64,000 nucleotides of DNA from the NCBI RefSeq assembly GCF_027945075.1, contig NZ_CP116034.1, positions 1,302,001 through 1,366,000 on the forward strand, read 5' to 3'. A model generated the notes under the pieces. It was not told the origin of the DNA and did no database searches. It saw only the letters and a program-made list of their open reading frames with translations. Source of the DNA: Chryseobacterium sp. CY350. Lineage in GTDB: Bacteria; Bacteroidota; Bacteroidia; Flavobacteriales; Weeksellaceae. A program made the translations under genes and the position numbers. This document shows positions 7,627 to 16,414 of this stretch, piece by piece. How positions within the stretch are numbered: position 1 is the first letter of the stretch; each line of letters opens with the position of its first letter.

Positions 7627-10139
7627 TTTAAACTTGACAAATACGTTTCCACTAATCTTACAAACTCAGCTCTGTACCCTTCCTCATCTTTACCTTTTCC
7701 CTTTTTTGCAAGCTCTTCAATTTTATTGAGATCCTTGATCTTAATTAAATTTGAATCTCTCAAAACCAATCCAAACCAGGCAACAGATGTAGCAAATTTA
7801 AAATCGTCACTCGCAGAAGAAATTGATTCATGTGAGCTTTTTACGACCTGTACAATCTCAGAACTCGCGTCTCCATCAGGTTTTTTATAACGGAACTTCA
7901 CCGTTGCCAATTCATCTCCGAAATTATCCTCACTTGTGTTTTTAGTATATTTTAAATTCGTTTCTTTTGGTAAAAATTCAGAATTTACATCATTCGGAAT
8001 CACTTCATATAAAGCCGTAACAGTATGTCCGCTTCCCAATTCTCCTGCATCAATTTTATCGTTGGTAAAGTCTTCATTTCTCAACTTTCTGTTTTCGTAA
8101 CCTATTAACCTATATGACTTTACGAATTTCATATTAAATTCAATCTGAATTTTAACATCTTTCGCAATGGCATACATACTTCCTGCAAACTCTTTTCCGA
8201 GAAATTTATTGGCTTCCTGCATATTGTCGATATAGGCGTAATTTCCGTTGCCTTTATCTGCTAAAGTTTCCATTCGGTTGTCTTTGAAATTTCCCATTCC
8301 AAAACCTAAACAGGTAAGAAAAACTCCCGATTTTCTTTTCTCTTCAATTAAAGTTCCCAGATCTCCGGTAGAAGACGTACCGACATTAAAATCTCCATCG
8401 GTTGCGATAATTACACGGTTATTTCCACCTTTGATGAAGTTTTCCTGAGCCAATTTGTAAGCTAATTCGATTCCGGCTCCGCCTGCTGTACTTCCACCCG
8501 CCTGTAGATTCTCAAGAGCATTCAGGATTTTATCTTTTTCCTTTGCGGATGTGGGTGGCAAAATCATTCCTGCACTTCCTGCGTAGACTACAATTCCAAC
8601 TTTATCCTGCGGTCGCAATTGATCTAAAAGAACTTTGAAAGAGCTTTTTAATAATGGTAATTTATTCGCAGCATCCATCGAACCGGACACGTCAATCAAA
8701 AAGACAAAATTTGAACTTGGCAATTTATCCATCGGAATTTTTTTCCCCTGAAGTCCGATTTTCAACAGTTTATGTTTAGGATTCCACGGAGAAGCATTAT
8801 ATTCTGTATTGATTGAAAACGGCTGATTATTTTGAGGTTGTGGATAATTGTATTTAAAATAATTGATCATTTCCTCAATTCGCACTGCACTTTTATTCAC
8901 AATTTCACCATTATTAATCATTCTTCGGATGTTGGAATATGCCGCATTATCAACATCAATCGAAAAAGTAGAAACCGACTGATTTTCGGTCAGTTCAAAA
9001 GGATTTTCTACCAATGCATCATATTCTTCAGTATTATTTTGTTGAATTTGCTTTGAAAGATTAATACTATCCTGAACTTTCTGAAGTTTTTTGAATGCTT
9101 TTTTCTCTTTTCGGGAAAGTTTTTTGGTTATAATAATGATAACACCATTCGAAGCTCTGCTTCCAAATATTGCTGTTGCAGAAGCATCTTTTAAAACCGA
9201 AATACTTTCAATTTTATTGGGGTTTAATGCTGCAAGAGAATTTTGATCTGAAACTACTCCATTTATAACATATAAAGGATTTTTACCACCGCTTAAGCTT
9301 TTGCTTCCTCTTATTAAAATACTTGCTGATCCCGGAGTAGCATCTACAGACGAAATCTGAAGACCCGAAACTTTTCCTGCTAAAGCCTGTTGAACGTTGT
9401 TACTCCGTTTAAATTCATTTCTGATATTTGATGTCTCCGAGTAATTATTAAAGCCGCTATTTCCAAAACCATTCACGGCAATCGTTGAAGACGCAATGAT
9501 ATTTCCTTTTGCTTTTTTTGAACGCCTGCCTTCCAAACTTTGTGAGCTTACCACAGAAACGGCACTTGATGTATAGGATTGCTTTTTCACAGGTCGTAGT
9601 CCTACTAAAACTACCTCATCAATACTTTGAACTTTATCTTTATCCAAAATACCGTCTCCATTTGTTTCTTCATAAGTTATTGTTTCTTTTGGAATATCTG
9701 CATTATGTGGTGCTAAATCATTGTGATAAATTGGAGAAATTTCAGGTTTAGGAATAATTGTTTCGTAGGCTAAAACTTCAGGTTTTTGAATTACTTTTTG
9801 AGATTGAATTCCCTCCTCAATATTAGATTTCACAATACTGTCAATTACCTGAACATTAGGATTTACTTTAGGTAAAATAGTATTTTGAGAAATTTGAGGC
9901 TTAGAAATATCAACAATATCCTTTTTATTAATAAAATAAAATGCTCCCAAACCAATAACCAAACTCGCTGCAATTCCGTACGGAAACCAGATTGGGACGA
10001 TTCTCTTTTTGTCTTCTTTTTTATCTAATTTCTCTTCTACTCTCGCCCAAACTTTATCAAAACCCGGAAAAGTCGCAGGTTCTTCTACAGATTGAGAAGC
10101 GTCATTGAATTTTTTATCTATATCGTGATTGTTTTCCAT
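7623..10139 (-). CDS. Anti-sigma-like / TonB-plug / VWA (YfbK-type) fusion protein
   Basis: The product is 838 residues. Residues 1-47 are cytoplasmic and resemble the start of anti-sigma proteins (FPGFDKVWARVEEKLDKKE). A single transmembrane helix follows (about 48-70). Residues 100-170 form a spacer that includes a TSP3-like remnant, NGDGILDKDK. Residues 175-340 resemble the SusC-type plug (VVLVGLRPVKK, VQQALAGKVSGLQI, ILIRGSKSLSG, LYVINGVV, SVLKDASATAIFGSRASNGV). Residues 370-465 are the YfbK N-terminal domain. Residues 475-650 are a VWA domain with an intact MIDAS (DVSGSM at 483-488), and the DUF3520 domain ends the protein. Its gene starts 11 nt after the sigma-factor gene. It probably acts as the membrane-bound partner of that sigma factor; this is inferred from position and topology. 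Confidence 0.85.
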   Translation of the reverse strand: MENNHDIDKKFNDASQSVEEPATFPGFDKVWARVEEKLDKKEDKKRIVPIWFPYGIAASLVIGLGAFYFINKKDIVDISKPQISQNTILPKVNPNVQVIDSIVKSNIEEGIQSQKVIQKPEVLAYETIIPKPEISPIYHNDLAPHNADIPKETITYEETNGDGILDKDKVQSIDEVVLVGLRPVKKQSYTSSAVSVVSSQSLEGRRSKKAKGNIIASSTIAVNGFGNSGFNNYSETSNIRNEFKRSNNVQQALAGKVSGLQISSVDATPGSASILIRGSKSLSGGKNPLYVINGVVSDQNSLAALNPNKIESISVLKDASATAIFGSRASNGVIIIITKKLSRKEKKAFKKLQKVQDSINLSKQIQQNNTEEYDALVENPFELTENQSVSTFSIDVDNAAYSNIRRMINNGEIVNKSAVRIEEMINYFKYNYPQPQNNQPFSINTEYNASPWNPKHKLLKIGLQGKKIPMDKLPSSNFVFLIDVSGSMDAANKLPLLKSSFKVLLDQLRPQDKVGIVVYAGSAGMILPPTSAKEKDKILNALENLQAGGSTAGGAGIELAYKLAQENFIKGGNNRVIIATDGDFNVGTSSTGDLGTLIEEKRKSGVFLTCLGFGMGNFKDNRMETLADKGNGNYAYIDNMQEANKFLGKEFAGSMYAIAKDVKIQIEFNMKFVKSYRLIGYENRKLRNEDFTNDKIDAGELGSGHTVTALYEVIPNDVNSEFLPKETNLKYTKNTSEDNFGDELATVKFRYKKPDGDASSEIVQVVKSSHESISSASDDFKFATSVAWFGLVLRDSNLIKIKDLNKIEELAKKGKGKDEEGYRAEFVRLVETYLSSLK

Positions 10140-10150
10140 TGTGTAAAAGT

Positions 10151-10669
10151 TTAAATGTTGTGATTAACCAATAATTCCTGAAGTTTTTTTCTGGCGAAAT
10201 TGAGCTGCGACTTTGAAGTTCCTTCGCTGATAGAAAGCATTGTCGCAATTTCTTTGTGCGGATAACCCTCAATTGCAAACAGATTGAAAATAGCTCTGCA
10301 ACCTTCCGGAAGAAAATTGAGAAGCTTCAGAATATCTTTTTCGAAAGAAATACTGTCTGTGGGAGAACCTGTGGATTCTACAAATTCGTCTTCCAAAGAA
10401 ATTTCGAGTGTTTTCATGCTTCTTAATTTCTGCAAACATTCGTTGACGGCAATTTTTCTTGCCCAGGCTTCAAAAATTTCGTGGTTTTGCAACTGATTAA
10501 GCTTTGTGAAAATTTTATAAAAAGTATCGGCCAATACTTCTTCTATATCTTCATCGTTTTTCAGATAGCGTTTGCAAACTGAATACAGCTTGCCCGCCAT
10601 TTTTTCGTAAACTTTCCGCTGTGCATTGCGATTGTTCCGTTGGCATTCTAACAGTAATTCTTTTTCCAT
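10151..10669 (-). CDS. ECF-family RNA polymerase sigma factor
   Basis: The product is 172 residues with sigma-70 region 2 (residues about 8-75; YSVCKRYLKNDEDIEEVLADTF) and region 4 (about 110-165; LPEGCRAIFNLFAIEGYPHKEIATML-type helix-turn-helix, then GTSKSQLNFARKKLQELL). It directs transcription of an envelope regulon in Bacteroidota-style sigma/anti-sigma pairs. It is first in an operon with the anti-sigma/plug/VWA fusion gene and the small plug-like gene. A promoter-like element upstream (10688-10717) matches that of the nearby VWA lipoprotein gene, which suggests autoregulation. Confidence 0.92.
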   Translation of the reverse strand: MEKELLLECQRNNRNAQRKVYEKMAGKLYSVCKRYLKNDEDIEEVLADTFYKIFTKLNQLQNHEIFEAWARKIAVNECLQKLRSMKTLEISLEDEFVESTGSPTDSISFEKDILKLLNFLPEGCRAIFNLFAIEGYPHKEIATMLSISEGTSKSQLNFARKKLQELLVNHNI

Positions 10670-10687
10670 AGTCAGGCTTTATACTCT

Positions 10688-10717
10688 TATAGATGCAGAA
10701 AATTTCAAAATGGTTGG
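10688..10717 (-). promoter_or_regulatory. ECF-sigma-like autoregulatory promoter
   Basis: On the minus strand it reads CCAACC, 15 bases, then GCATCTATA, 19 nt before the sigma-factor ATG. It closely resembles the element at 6877-6906, although the gap between the two blocks is 2 bases longer here. Confidence 0.5.
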
Positions 10718-10804
10718 AAACATTCTAAACTTTTTCTAAAAATAAGGAAATACTGAAATGATTAGATACAAAACTTTTACTTAATCTTGATTGCAAATGA
10801 TTAA

Positions 10805-10984
10805 ATAAACATTGAACTATTTGTAAAATCTCAAACCGGAAAAGAATACTATATGGTGAAAAATTCTTGGGGTGTAACCAACGATTTTGATGGATATTTG
10901 TATGTGACAAAACCGTATGTTGAGTATAAATCAACTGCAATTCTGGTTCATAAAAATGCAATTCCAAAGAACATCAGAAAATAA
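10805..10984 (+). pseudogene. C-terminal relic of a C1-family (bleomycin hydrolase/aminopeptidase C type) cysteine peptidase
   Basis: An open stretch of 59 codons ends in TAA at 10982 but has no start; a stop lies in frame at 10802. It encodes TGKEYYMVKNSWGV, the classic C1 peptidase motif carrying the active-site Asn. It continues with GYLYVTKPYVEYKSTAILVHKNAIPKNI, which fits the C-terminal end of aminopeptidase C/bleomycin hydrolase. The catalytic Cys and His parts are absent, so this is the remains of a deleted gene. It lies at the junction between the sigma operon and the unknown 377-aa gene. Confidence 0.7.
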
Positions 10985-11071
10985 TTGAAACCAAGCAAAA
11001 GTATTGGTTTGTAGGAAATCATTATTGTCATTCACTTGACAATTTTAGATATTTTTAAACTTGTTAATAGG

Positions 11072-11101
11072 CCGCTTTGAGATTTTCTTGAGGCGGTTTT
11101 T
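11072..11101 (+). terminator. Terminator, probably of the lost peptidase gene
   Basis: CCGCTTTGAG and CTTGAGGCGG pair over 10 bp, counting G-U pairs, around a 5-base loop and are followed by five or more T residues on the plus strand. Confidence 0.6.
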
Positions 11102-11102
11102 A

Positions 11103-11137
11103 AAATCAAAGCTGTCAGAATTTGACAGCTTTGATTT
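11103..11137 (-). terminator. Strong terminator of the 377-aa gene
   Basis: A perfect 15-bp stem (AAATCAAAGCTGTCA and its complement) has a 5-base loop. It lies 6 nt past the stop codon at 11143 and could act in both directions. Confidence 0.8.
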
Positions 11138-11142
11138 GTTTT

Positions 11143-12276
11143 CTATCCCTTAATTTCATCATCATCTTTTATTGTATATGTCTCCAACAACAACTGTTTA
11201 TCTTTCGCTTCAAGAAGGTTAAATCTTTCACGAACAATTGATGTATTCTCTCTCAGTTTATCAGCTAATTCTTTCGTATTTTCTTCTGAATTATCTCCAT
11301 CTAAATCTTTATCATCTTGCGTCCCATAGGTTAGTAATTTAATTTCATTACCCTTAATAATATGCTCTGCAATAACCTTACTAACTTCATCAATTTTTTT
11401 ATCTACACCTTCTTTACTGATTCCCTTATCGTTTTTAACATTTTCTTTATGTTGCTCACTAATAGTATCTCTTAATGTTTCATAGATATTTAAAAGCATT
11501 AATTTTTCTCTTTCTTTTTCTGTTGATATTAACTTTCTATTTCCCATATAAGAAGCTATTATTTCTTTAGCCATTTTAGATTTATACAACAAATAAGCAC
11601 CATAAACAGCTAAACCTTTCATAACAACTTTGGTTAAATCTAAAGACACATCAAAATCTATATTACAAACAACATCAATAGACCCATTTTGAATTTCAAT
11701 TAAATCAATCTCTTCAGGAGAATCTGACTTAAGCAATGTATAATACAGAAGCAAAGCTCTATTCCACTTATTAAGACTTTTTGTAAATTCTTTAAGAGTT
11801 CCTGTAGACTTTAAATCTTTAAAAATAATAGAAACCAATGCATTTCCTTCAGATGCAAATTGGTCTGAATCTGTTGCAGAATATTTATTTAATAAGTTCT
11901 TTAAACTCTTAACCTCATTTTCATTTTCGGTAATAGACTCTAATAAAGTATTTAATATAGTATACAGCTTAGAATAATATTCACTTGCATCAATTGAACT
12001 ATTGTCATCAAGCTTGTCAAGCTCAGAAATTGTTTCTTGTTCTGTAAAAGGAAGAGTATCTTTTAATAAATAAAATAAATCGTTATTTAAAGAATTATTT
12101 TCAAAATTTTGAAAAGAACTCTTTATTCGCAGAGATATGTCTTTCATGTAGACTAGATTTTGATTCTGCGATTGCTGAATAGACTGAAAATAATCTGTAA
12201 TATCTCTCTTAAAACCAGAAACGATCACTAAAGATTCGAAAAGATGTACTTTACTTAATAAGGATTCAATGTTCAT
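11143..12276 (-). CDS. Unknown 377-aa helical protein with one membrane-like segment
   Basis: I do not recognise this protein. It has no signal peptide. Residues 1-180 are predicted helical and polar. A segment reading EIQNGSIDVVCNIDFDVSLD (194-213) is followed by a hydrophobic stretch, VVMKGLAVYGAYLLYK (about 217-232), and then a basic, helical and acidic C-terminus. It is monocistronic, ends at a strong terminator, and begins behind a TAnnTTTG promoter whose upstream edge abuts a perfect 20-bp palindrome. Base composition is more AT-rich than its neighbours. With a peptidase relic next door, this looks like an exchanged locus. A stress or defence role is speculation. Confidence 0.7.
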   Translation of the reverse strand: MNIESLLSKVHLFESLVIVSGFKRDITDYFQSIQQSQNQNLVYMKDISLRIKSSFQNFENNSLNNDLFYLLKDTLPFTEQETISELDKLDDNSSIDASEYYSKLYTILNTLLESITENENEVKSLKNLLNKYSATDSDQFASEGNALVSIIFKDLKSTGTLKEFTKSLNKWNRALLLYYTLLKSDSPEEIDLIEIQNGSIDVVCNIDFDVSLDLTKVVMKGLAVYGAYLLYKSKMAKEIIASYMGNRKLISTEKEREKLMLLNIYETLRDTISEQHKENVKNDKGISKEGVDKKIDEVSKVIAEHIIKGNEIKLLTYGTQDDKDLDGDNSEENTKELADKLRENTSIVRERFNLLEAKDKQLLLETYTIKDDDEIKG

Positions 12277-12302
12277 TGTTTTTTTATATAGTTATGTAAA
12301 AT

Positions 12303-12350
12303 CAAATTTACAAATTTCTAATAATAAACAAGTTACGGTATACCGTAACT
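12303..12350 (-). promoter_or_regulatory. Promoter and perfect palindromic operator of the 377-aa gene
   Basis: On the minus strand the -7 box TAAATTTG (12303-12310) lies 18 bases after a CTTG block (12329-12332). The perfect 20-bp palindrome AGTTACGGTATACCGTAACT (12331-12350) overlaps and extends upstream of that block. This is the expected position for a dimeric repressor or activator site. No adjacent regulator gene explains it. Confidence 0.6.
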
Positions 12351-12360
12351 ATACATAAAA

Positions 12361-12387
12361 AAACCGCTCCCAAAACGAAAGCGGTTT
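12361..12387 (-). terminator. Terminator of the E1 dehydrogenase gene
   Basis: The arms AAACCGCT and AGCGGTTT have an 11-base loop. On the minus strand they are followed by a run of T. The hairpin lies 22 nt past the stop at 12409. Confidence 0.75.
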
Positions 12388-12408
12388 CAATTTTATAAAA
12401 AATCTCAA

Positions 12409-14847
12409 TTAAAATATCGCGGGATATTTCTCAGGATTTGTTTCATTAAATAAAGCATAAATTCTTTCAACCATATCATCTGAAGATGGCTTAGAGAAAT
12501 AATCGCCATCACTTGCGTAGGCAGGTCTGTGATCGTTTGCAGCAATCGTCAACGGATCTGAATCTAAATATCTGAAAGCCTTTTGCTTTTCTAAAATCTG
12601 CTGAAGAATAAACGCTGAAGTTCCACCTTCCACATCTTCGTCGATTACAACCAATCTGTTTGTTCTTTTCACAGATTCAGCAATTTCATGCGTTAAATCA
12701 AAAGGAATTAATGACTGAACATCAATAACTTCCGCAGAAATCCCTAATTTCTCTAATTCTTCTGCTGCTTCCATCACAATTCTCCAAGTCGAACCGTACG
12801 TTACCAAAGTAACATCTTTTCCTTTTTTTGTCACTTCGATTTTCCCTACAGGAACAGTGAACTCACCTAAGTTATCGGGTTGTTTTTCTTTTAATCGGTA
12901 TCCGTTCAGACATTCAACAATCACAGCAGGATCGTCGCTTTGAAGCATCGTATTGTAAAATCCGGCAGCTTTCGTTAAGTTTCTTGGTACCAAAACCAAA
13001 ATACCTTTAGAAAGATTCAGAATTCCCGCCATTGGGGAACCAGAATGCCAAACTCCTTCCAATCTGTGACCTCTTGTTCTGATGATTACAGGAGCTTTCT
13101 GACCGCCTTTAGTTCTGTACTGAACTGTCGCCAAATCATCACTCATTCCCTGTAAACAATACAGAATATAATCTAAATACTGAATTTCAGCAATTGGTCT
13201 TAAACCTCTCATCGCCATCCCAATTCCTTGTCCAAGAATGGTCGCTTCACGAATTCCGGTATCGGCAACACGAATGTCACCGTATTTTTCCTGCATTCCT
13301 TCTAATCCTTGATTAACGTCACCGATATTTCCGGCGTCTTCACCAAAAACCAAAGTTTGAGGATATTTTTCAAATATTTTATCGAAATTATTCCTCACCA
13401 CTACTCTTCCGTCAACATCTTCAGAAGTTTCAGAATAGATAGGTTTGATTTCTTTAATATTTTCAGCCTTCCATTGAGACTGAGAGTATAAATGAGACGA
13501 GTAATTGTCTTTTTCAACTTCAAAAACTTCGTTGTATTTATTCATTAACGCAGTTCTTTCCGCTGAGCTTGTACCTCTTGTGGCCAGTAAAGATTTTCTG
13601 ATCAAATGGAAAACGTCTTTCTTCGCTTTAGAAACCAATTTGTTGTATTGATTGATATACGTTTCGATTTCAGAATTTTGACCTTTAAGATTTTCAACTA
13701 AAGGTAAAACTGAAAAAGCCAGCTCTGTAAGTGTTTTCTGATAATTTTCCCAAGCCGTCTTTTGTCCGTTCTTTACTTTCTTCTTAGCTTCCTCATCAAT
13801 TGCCTCCAACTCTTCTACAGTTGCGATGATTTCATCTTTTCCTTCAATTTCGATGGAATAATTTAAAATCCATTCTCTGAATTTAATTAATCCGTCAAAA
13901 TCTGCTTCCCAAGACAAACGGTCTTCATTTTTATATCTTTCGTGAGAGCCCGAAGTTGAGTGACCTTGCGGCTGCGTTACTTCAATTACATGAACCACCA
14001 CAGGAACAGATTCTGTTCTGGCAAAATGCTCGGCTCTTGCATACGCATCCAATAAAGCAGGATAATCCCAAGCTTTCACCTGAATAATCTCACAACCTTG
14101 ATCTTCACCTTCCTTTCTTTGGAAACCGCTCAACATTTCAGCAATATCAGCTTTTGCTCTCTGTTTCATGGTAGGAACCGAAATTCCGTAACCATCATCC
14201 CAAATTGAAACAATCATAGGAACCTGCAATGCACACGCTGCATTCAAAGTTTCCCAAAAATGACCTTCAGCAGTTGATGCATCACCAATTGTACCGAAAG
14301 CTATTTCATTTCCTTTGTCAGAGAATTTTTCAGCGCCTTCAAAATGCACGGTTTTATATACTTTAGAAGCCTGTGCTAAACCTAATAATCTTGGCATTTG
14401 TCCGGCAGTCGGTGAAATATCTGATGAAATATTTTTTTGCGCCATCAAATCTTTCCAACTTCCGTCTTCATTCAAACTTCTTGTTGCAAAGTGACCGTTC
14501 ATCTGTCTACCTGCAGAAGCTGGTTCTCTCTCGACGCTTGTATCTGCATACAACTGCGCAAAGAAACTCTCAACAGACAGAGCGTCTATTGCCAATGCAA
14601 AAGTTTGGTCTCTATAGTATCCCGAACGGAAATCTCCATTCTTGAAAACCTTTGCCATTGCCAGCTGCGGAAGCTCTTTTCCGTCACCAAAAATTCCAAA
14701 CTTCGCTTTCCCTGTAAGCACTTCTCTTCTACCAAGATACGACATTTCACGAGAGATTCTCCCTAATTTATAGTCTTCAAGTATTTGATTTTTAAAGTCT
14801 TGAAAAGAAATTTGTTGAGTTTCAATATAGGTTGTCTGCATAGCCAA
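12409..14847 (-). CDS. 2-oxoacid dehydrogenase E1, fused alpha and beta subunits
   Basis: The product is 812 residues and joins both halves of a thiamine-pyrophosphate E1 enzyme, as is common in Bacteroidota. Residues 1-400 are the alpha part, with the TPP-binding GDASTAEGHFWETLNAAC and IWDDGYGIS and with the SGSHERYKNEDRL phosphorylation-loop region. Residues 470-812 are the beta part (VFGEDAG, GIREATILGQGIGMAMRGL, IIRTRGHRLEGVWHSGSPMAG, VTYGSTWRIVMEAAEEL, VIDEDVEGGTSAFILQ). The substrate is probably a branched-chain 2-oxoacid or pyruvate; the sequence alone does not settle which. It would work with an E2 and with E3 such as the dihydrolipoyl dehydrogenase at the left edge. Confidence 0.9.
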   Translation of the reverse strand: MAMQTTYIETQQISFQDFKNQILEDYKLGRISREMSYLGRREVLTGKAKFGIFGDGKELPQLAMAKVFKNGDFRSGYYRDQTFALAIDALSVESFFAQLYADTSVEREPASAGRQMNGHFATRSLNEDGSWKDLMAQKNISSDISPTAGQMPRLLGLAQASKVYKTVHFEGAEKFSDKGNEIAFGTIGDASTAEGHFWETLNAACALQVPMIVSIWDDGYGISVPTMKQRAKADIAEMLSGFQRKEGEDQGCEIIQVKAWDYPALLDAYARAEHFARTESVPVVVHVIEVTQPQGHSTSGSHERYKNEDRLSWEADFDGLIKFREWILNYSIEIEGKDEIIATVEELEAIDEEAKKKVKNGQKTAWENYQKTLTELAFSVLPLVENLKGQNSEIETYINQYNKLVSKAKKDVFHLIRKSLLATRGTSSAERTALMNKYNEVFEVEKDNYSSHLYSQSQWKAENIKEIKPIYSETSEDVDGRVVVRNNFDKIFEKYPQTLVFGEDAGNIGDVNQGLEGMQEKYGDIRVADTGIREATILGQGIGMAMRGLRPIAEIQYLDYILYCLQGMSDDLATVQYRTKGGQKAPVIIRTRGHRLEGVWHSGSPMAGILNLSKGILVLVPRNLTKAAGFYNTMLQSDDPAVIVECLNGYRLKEKQPDNLGEFTVPVGKIEVTKKGKDVTLVTYGSTWRIVMEAAEELEKLGISAEVIDVQSLIPFDLTHEIAESVKRTNRLVVIDEDVEGGTSAFILQQILEKQKAFRYLDSDPLTIAANDHRPAYASDGDYFSKPSSDDMVERIYALFNETNPEKYPAIF

Positions 14848-14979
14848 ATATTAAATATTGTTTATTTATGAAGTATTTTGCTAATATACACTTTTTATAT
14901 TAATTTTAATTTTAAAGAATATTTTTTAAAAATTTGATAATGAAAAAAAATGTATTTACTTTGAATAAAACTCTGTAAT

Positions 14980-15276
14980 ATGGAAAAAAAGTCAACTCAC
15001 ATCCTGAATGCATCGACCAATCTTTTAGGCTTTTCAATGATCATTATCACCTCATTAAAGATAACTAAAACGAGCCATCATACATTTCTAGACGAGTTTG
15101 CAGGTATTGCGTGTGTATTTTTTGCGTGTAGCAGTTTATTTTCTTTTATGTCGATAAGATCTAAAAAAGAAAGTGCAGGAAATAGATATGAGAGTATTGC
15201 GGATTATTTATTTTTAATCGCCTTATTTTGTATTATTCTGTCTGTGACTATTATAACAACGACAATAATGGATTAA
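14980..15276 (+). CDS. Small three-helix membrane protein, unknown function
   Basis: The product is 98 residues with three hydrophobic segments (about 13-27, 40-60 and 73-94). It is annotated from the ATG at 14980, which follows a plausible promoter: a TTTG block, about 20 bases, then a TACTTTG box some 15 nt before the start. I recognise no family. It is a single gene between convergent and divergent neighbours. Confidence 0.65.
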   Translation: MEKKSTHILNASTNLLGFSMIIITSLKITKTSHHTFLDEFAGIACVFFACSSLFSFMSIRSKKESAGNRYESIADYLFLIALFCIILSVTIITTTIMD

Positions 15277-15333
15277 AATTACAGTTTTTTTGTTTAGTTT
15301 TAATTTCTAGATAATTTACTATCAAATAAATTA

Positions 15334-16311
15334 TTAAAATTTTCTTTCGATCACATAATCCAGCATCATGTGTAGAGATCTTCTCACTTCAGAATCAGGA
15401 AATTCATCAAGAATATCTTTAGCTTTCTGCTGAAAATCTTTCATCACCTGAATTGCGTAATCCAAACCGCCTGAACTTTTCACAAAAGCAATCAGTTCTT
15501 TCACACGTTTTTGATCGTTGTTGTAGCGCTTGATCGTATTGAAATAATATTTTCTATCAGTTTCGCCAGCAATTTTTAAAGTATGAATTAAAGGTAAAGT
15601 CATTTTCTGCTCTTTAATATCAATTCCAACCGGTTTTCCGATCACATTTGAACTTAAATAATCGAATAAATCATCTTTAATCTGAAAAGCCATTCCGGTA
15701 TACGTTCCGAACTGCATCATTTTCTTGGCTAAATTTTCATCAGCATCGTTGGATAAAGCTCCGATTTCACAACACGCTGCAATCAAAGTAGCTGTCTTCT
15801 GACGGATGATTTCATAATAAACATCTTCAGTAATATCCAATTTTCTGGCTTTTTCCAATTGAAGAAGTTCACCTTCAGACATTTCTCTGATGGTTCTTGA
15901 AATCACAGATAGTAAATCGTAATCTTTATGGTCTGTAGAAAGTAAAACTGCTTTTGATAGTAAGAAATCACCAACTAAAACGGCTATTTTATTTTTCCAT
16001 AAAGCATTAATAGAGAAAAAATTACGTCTCTTAAAACTCTCATCCACAACATCATCATGAACCAAAGTTGCAGTGTGAATCAGCTCAATCATTGAAGCCC
16101 CGCGATAAGTTTTTTCGTTGACGTTCCCAATCAGTTTTGCACATAGAAATACAAACATCGGACGCATCTGCTTCCCCTTTGTGGTAACAATAAAACGGGT
16201 AACTTTATCGAGTAAAGCGACTTTGCTCTGCATAGATTCATAAAACTTCTGCTCGAAAAGTTTCATTTCCTCATTGATCGGTCGTTTGATTTCTTCTACA
16301 ATATTGGCCAC
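15334..16311 (-). CDS. Polyprenyl diphosphate synthase (all-trans)
   Basis: The product is 325 residues. It condenses isopentenyl diphosphate onto allylic diphosphates to make the long side chain of menaquinone. The first aspartate-rich motif is VHDDVVDE (DDVVD at 86-90) and the second is QIKDDLFDY (near 215). GKQMRP near residue 46 binds substrate. The length matches the IspB/heptaprenyl-type family; the product chain length cannot be read safely. It is monocistronic, with a repeat element upstream at 16415-16489. Confidence 0.92.
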   Translation of the reverse strand: MANIVEEIKRPINEEMKLFEQKFYESMQSKVALLDKVTRFIVTTKGKQMRPMFVFLCAKLIGNVNEKTYRGASMIELIHTATLVHDDVVDESFKRRNFFSINALWKNKIAVLVGDFLLSKAVLLSTDHKDYDLLSVISRTIREMSEGELLQLEKARKLDITEDVYYEIIRQKTATLIAACCEIGALSNDADENLAKKMMQFGTYTGMAFQIKDDLFDYLSSNVIGKPVGIDIKEQKMTLPLIHTLKIAGETDRKYYFNTIKRYNNDQKRVKELIAFVKSSGGLDYAIQVMKDFQQKAKDILDEFPDSEVRRSLHMMLDYVIERKF

Positions 16312-16414
16312 TATCTGAGAATGATGGGTGAGTATTTATTAATTATCACAAAGATAATTTTTTTAAACCAATTTTAATAAAAATTCAAAGTCTTTAAAAT
16401 TATTCGATACAATT

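Noticed and set aside
10725..10967. Minus-strand ORF of 80 codons
   Set aside because: It is the antisense shadow of the C1-peptidase relic on the plus strand.
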